Source: Streptomyces sp. NBC_00510
GTDB taxonomy: Bacteria > Actinomycetota > Actinomycetes > Streptomycetales > Streptomycetaceae
NCBI GenBank assembly: GCA_036013505.1
Contig: CP107851.1
Span: 4,659,501-4,723,500 of the forward strand
DNA length: 64,000 nt
Direction of reading: 5' to 3'
Shown here one piece after another: positions 61,608-64,000 of this stretch. Below the pieces are notes generated by a model. It saw nothing but the letters and a program-made list of their open reading frames with translations. It did no database searches and was not told the origin of the DNA. The translations under genes and the position numbers were made by a program. Each line of letters begins with the position of its first letter. The first letter of the stretch is position 1.

Positions 61608-62909
61608 GTGCCCGATGTCAGACGTGCCGTACGGGAGACCGTCTCGGGACTCCCCCGGACCTTCTGGTGGCTGTGGACCAGCACACTGGTCAACCGGCTC
61701 GGCGGCTTCGTCGTCACCTTCCTCGCGCTCTACCTGACCCTCGACCGGGGCTACTCCGCCACCTACGCCGGTCTCGTCGCGTCCCTGTACGGCCTCGGTG
61801 GCGCCGTCGGCGCGGTCGTCGGCGGGGTGCTGACCGACCGGCTGGGGCGGCGCTCGACGATGCTGCTGGCGCAGGTCGCGGCCGCGGCCGGCACGGCGAC
61901 GCTGGCCTTCGTGGACGGGCAGGCGGAGATCGCGGGGGTGGCCACCGTGATCGGCGTGGCGAGCAGCGCCTCGCGGCCCGCGGTGCAGGCGATGATGGCG
62001 GACGTGGTGCCCGCCGCGGACCGGGTGCGGGCGTTCTCGCTCAACTACTGGGCGATCAACATCGGCTTCGCCGTCTCCTCGGCGGCGGCCGGCCTCATCG
62101 CCTCGCAGGGCTACCTCTGGCTCTTCCTCGGCGACGCGTTCATGACGGTGCTCTGCGCGTTGGTGATCTACGCCAAGGTGCCGGAGTCCATGCCGGGCCG
62201 GGAGCCCGCGAGCCCGGGGCGGTCCGCCGGGGCGTCCGGAGCGGCCGGGGACAGGAAGTCGCGGGTCGGCCTCGGGGTCGTCCTGCGCGACCAGCGCTTC
62301 ATGTGGTTCGTCGCGCTGACGTTCCTGCTGGGCACGGTCACCCAGCAGGGTTCGACGACGCTCTCGGTCGACATGGGCCGCCAGGGCTTCTCCGCGAGCC
62401 AGTACGGCCTGATCATCGGGCTCAACGGCCTGCTGATCGTGCTCCTGCAGATCCCGCTCACCCGGCTCGTCGAGCAACGGAGCGTGGCGGCGCTGCTCAC
62501 CGCCGGCACGCTGCTGATGGGCTGGGGCTTCGGGCTCACCGCCTTCGCCGGTTCGGTCCCCTTCTACGCGCTGACGGTGGCCGTGTGGACGATCGGCGAG
62601 ATCCTGCACGCGCCGGCCTCGATGTCGCTGGTCGCCGACCTGGCGCCGGCCCACGCCCGGGGGCGCTACCAGGGCATGTACTCGCTCGCCTGGCCCGCGG
62701 CGTCCTTCGCCGGGCCGCTGCTGGGCGGCGTGGCGCTGGACCGGTGGGGCGGCGGCGTGGTGTGGGGTGCATGCGCGGTGGTCGGCACGGTCGCCGGCGC
62801 CGGCTACTGGCTGCTGCTGCGGGAGCGCGGGGTGCAGGCCGAGCCGGTGGAGGCGGTGCCGCCGGCCCCGGTACGGATACCGGAGCCGGAGCCGACGGCG
62901 GACTGCTAG
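61608..62909 (+). CDS. MFS transporter of the MdtG/multidrug type
   Basis: 433 residues from GTG 61608 (GAGGAG upstream). About twelve hydrophobic helices in two halves; the MFS motif A appears as GGVLTDRLGRRSTMLL near 82-97. Internal duplication and the helix-rich C-terminal half (LGTVTQQGSTTLSVDMGRQG) are typical of drug/H+ antiporters. The C-terminal 25 residues are Pro/Glu-rich and cytoplasmic. Substrate unknown. It diverges from gpmA over 115 bp. Confidence 0.92.
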   Translation: MPDVRRAVRETVSGLPRTFWWLWTSTLVNRLGGFVVTFLALYLTLDRGYSATYAGLVASLYGLGGAVGAVVGGVLTDRLGRRSTMLLAQVAAAAGTATLAFVDGQAEIAGVATVIGVASSASRPAVQAMMADVVPAADRVRAFSLNYWAINIGFAVSSAAAGLIASQGYLWLFLGDAFMTVLCALVIYAKVPESMPGREPASPGRSAGASGAAGDRKSRVGLGVVLRDQRFMWFVALTFLLGTVTQQGSTTLSVDMGRQGFSASQYGLIIGLNGLLIVLLQIPLTRLVEQRSVAALLTAGTLLMGWGFGLTAFAGSVPFYALTVAVWTIGEILHAPASMSLVADLAPAHARGRYQGMYSLAWPAASFAGPLLGGVALDRWGGGVVWGACAVVGTVAGAGYWLLLRERGVQAEPVEAVPPAPVRIPEPEPTADC

Positions 62910-63040
62910 CGCGGGAGTCGCAGGGCGCGCTGCGCCTCGTACAGCGCGAAGCGCGCCCCGTACGGCGGTCCCGCCGACGCGTCGCCGCCGTGGGAGCCGT
63001 CGTCGTCGAAGACCCTGGTGACGCTCAGGCGGCGGCGACG

Positions 63041-63556
63041 CTACTCGGCACGCTTGCCGGCCTTGCCGATCAGATGGGTGAACGCGTCGAGGTTGCGCGT
63101 GGACTCGCCGCGCGCGGTCCGCCATGCGTGCTCCTTGCGGATCGCGTCGGCGAAGCCCAGTTCCAGCAGCGTGTTGAAGCTGCCGTCCGCGTTCTCGAGG
63201 ACGGCGCCCAGCAGCCGGTCGACCTCCTCGGGCGTCACCGCGACCAGCGGCAGCCGGCCGGAGAGGTAGACGTCGCCGAGCGCGTCGATGGCGTAGGCCA
63301 CGCCGTACAGCCGGGTGTTGCGCTCCAGGAGCCAGCGGTAGAACGCCTCGTGGTTCTCGTCGGGGCGGCGCACGACGAAGGCGTTGACCGTCAGGGTGTG
63401 CCGTCCCACGGCCAGGGCGACGGTGGTGGACAGCTTGCGCGTGCCGGGGAGCTTGACGACGTACTCGCCCCCGGCGCCGGTCTCCCAGCCGAGTTCCGCG
63501 TCCTCCAGTGCCCGCTCGACCGCCGCGCGCGCCGCCGTCTGCTCCCGCTCACCCAT
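63041..63556 (-). CDS. YbjN-domain protein
   Basis: 171 residues from ATG 63556, overlapping the mshA stop by 8 bp. The YbjN type III secretion-chaperone-like fold is evident (VALAVGRHTLTVNAFVVRRP, FYRWLLERNTRLYGVAYAID, VDRLLGAVLENADGSFNTLL). Coupled to mshA in most actinobacteria, which suggests a role in the same redox or stress context, possibly as a chaperone. After its TAG the same frame stays open for another 44 codons with normal codon bias. Confidence 0.9.
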   Translation of the reverse strand: MGEREQTAARAAVERALEDAELGWETGAGGEYVVKLPGTRKLSTTVALAVGRHTLTVNAFVVRRPDENHEAFYRWLLERNTRLYGVAYAIDALGDVYLSGRLPLVAVTPEEVDRLLGAVLENADGSFNTLLELGFADAIRKEHAWRTARGESTRNLDAFTHLIGKAGKRAE

Positions 63557-64000
63557 GCGGCGATCGTAGGCGACGCCGCCGCTCGGCCATCGCACCCGCG
63601 TACACCTCGGCGGTCCTGGTGGCCGCCGCGTCCCAGCCGAAGCACCCCGCGTGCCGGGCGGCGGCCCCGCCCATGGCGGGCACCAGCTCCGGGTGCTCGA
63701 CGAAGCGGCGCAGGGCGCGCGCGTAGTCGGCCGGGTCGTGGCCCGCGACGAGGAAGCCGGTCTCGCCGTCCTTCACGGCCACCGGCAGCCCGCCGACCGA
63801 GGCCGCCACCACCGGCGTGCCGCAGGCCTGCGCCTCGATGGCGACCAGCCCGAACGACTCGCTGTACGAGGGCATGACCAGCACGGACGCGGCCCGGTAC
63901 CAGTCCGCGAGCCGGTCCTGGGCGACCGGCGGCTGGAAGCGCACGAGGTCGGAGATGCCGAGCCGGGCGGCGAGCTTCTGCAGGCGCTCGGGCTTGGCCA
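63549..64000 (-). CDS. mshA: MshA, D-inositol-3-phosphate glycosyltransferase (C-terminal part)
   Basis: The gene runs off the right edge; 149 C-terminal codons are visible. GT4-type features: RFQPPVAQDRLADWYRAASV and the EX7E motif ESFGLVAIEAQACGTPVVAA that binds UDP-GlcNAc, then GFLVAGHDPADYARAL. It makes the first intermediate of mycothiol, the main thiol of actinobacteria. The assignment rests on the C-terminal half and on the adjacent ybjN and gpmA genes, a conserved actinobacterial row. Confidence 0.9.
   Translation of the reverse strand, partial: AKPERLQKLAARLGISDLVRFQPPVAQDRLADWYRAASVLVMPSYSESFGLVAIEAQACGTPVVAASVGGLPVAVKDGETGFLVAGHDPADYARALRRFVEHPELVPAMGGAAARHAGCFGWDAAATRTAEVYAGAMAERRRRLRSPHG

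Noticed and set aside
60905..63877. A 990-codon plus-strand frame across gpmA, MFS and ybjN
   Set aside because: Out of frame with the recognisable MFS gene and antisense to gpmA and ybjN; low-complexity Arg/Gly content.

Overview
The window is chromosomal DNA of a Streptomyces species. It is very GC-rich with strongly GC-biased third codon positions, uses GTG starts freely, and carries marker families of that genus: Lsr2, CarD, MsiK, MshA, a DUF6087 protein, LAxTG-type wall anchoring and the SenX3/PhoR-PhoP pair. I cannot name the species.

Left part (1-20.7 kb). A truncated NACHT NTPase meets, tail to tail, an unusual sigma-like/zinc-motif/transmembrane/ricin protein. Then come clpC, a hypothetical gene, lsr2, an arginine-type acetyltransferase, a BlaI-type repressor and an LAATG-anchored surface protein. 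A tightly overlapping operon follows: Rossmann/DUF2520 protein, panC, nadB, nadC, coaX, joining NAD and coenzyme A synthesis. A threonine-aldolase-like enzyme faces a NarL-type two-component pair across a 400-bp imperfect palindrome.

Middle part (20.7-42.2 kb). The c-di-GMP cyclase gene cdgB has a consensus CRP-type palindrome upstream. It is followed by a flavin reductase, arfB, terD, a GNAT enzyme, and a quinone-oxidoreductase-like gene behind a SoxR-type operator. Then comes a more accessory stretch: SGNH hydrolase, FAD and LLM oxidoreductases with an HxlR regulator, a GH87-type alpha-1,3-glucanase, a giant secreted phosphodiester-glycosidase/phosphoesterase fusion, a MerR regulator with a divergent small helical protein, a frameshifted gene, and a SigE-family sigma factor with a membrane beta-propeller. 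It ends at tRNA-Thr(TGT).

Right part (42.5-64 kb). This is conserved core: msiK, a nucleotidyltransferase, DoxX protein, rlmB, cysS, ispF, ispD, carD, a lipoprotein, phoP-senX3 diverging from phoU across a PHO box, then small hypothetical genes, a CDP-alcohol phosphatidyltransferase-like protein, gpmA, an MFS transporter, a YbjN protein and the end of mshA. From memory of S. coelicolor numbering, 3.8-20.6 kb corresponds to about SCO3373-3390 ascending and 20.8-64 kb to about SCO4281-4204 descending. That order is what an origin-spanning inversion would give.

The most striking signal is 3' of phoP. The last 71 bp of the gene plus a 103-bp hairpin-rich spacer is repeated three times in a perfect 174-bp tandem array between phoP and its convergent neighbour. 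A second unexpected link is a shared LPLL...CGCGSG motif in the NadC N-terminus and in a separate 56-residue cysteine-rich peptide next to phoU.
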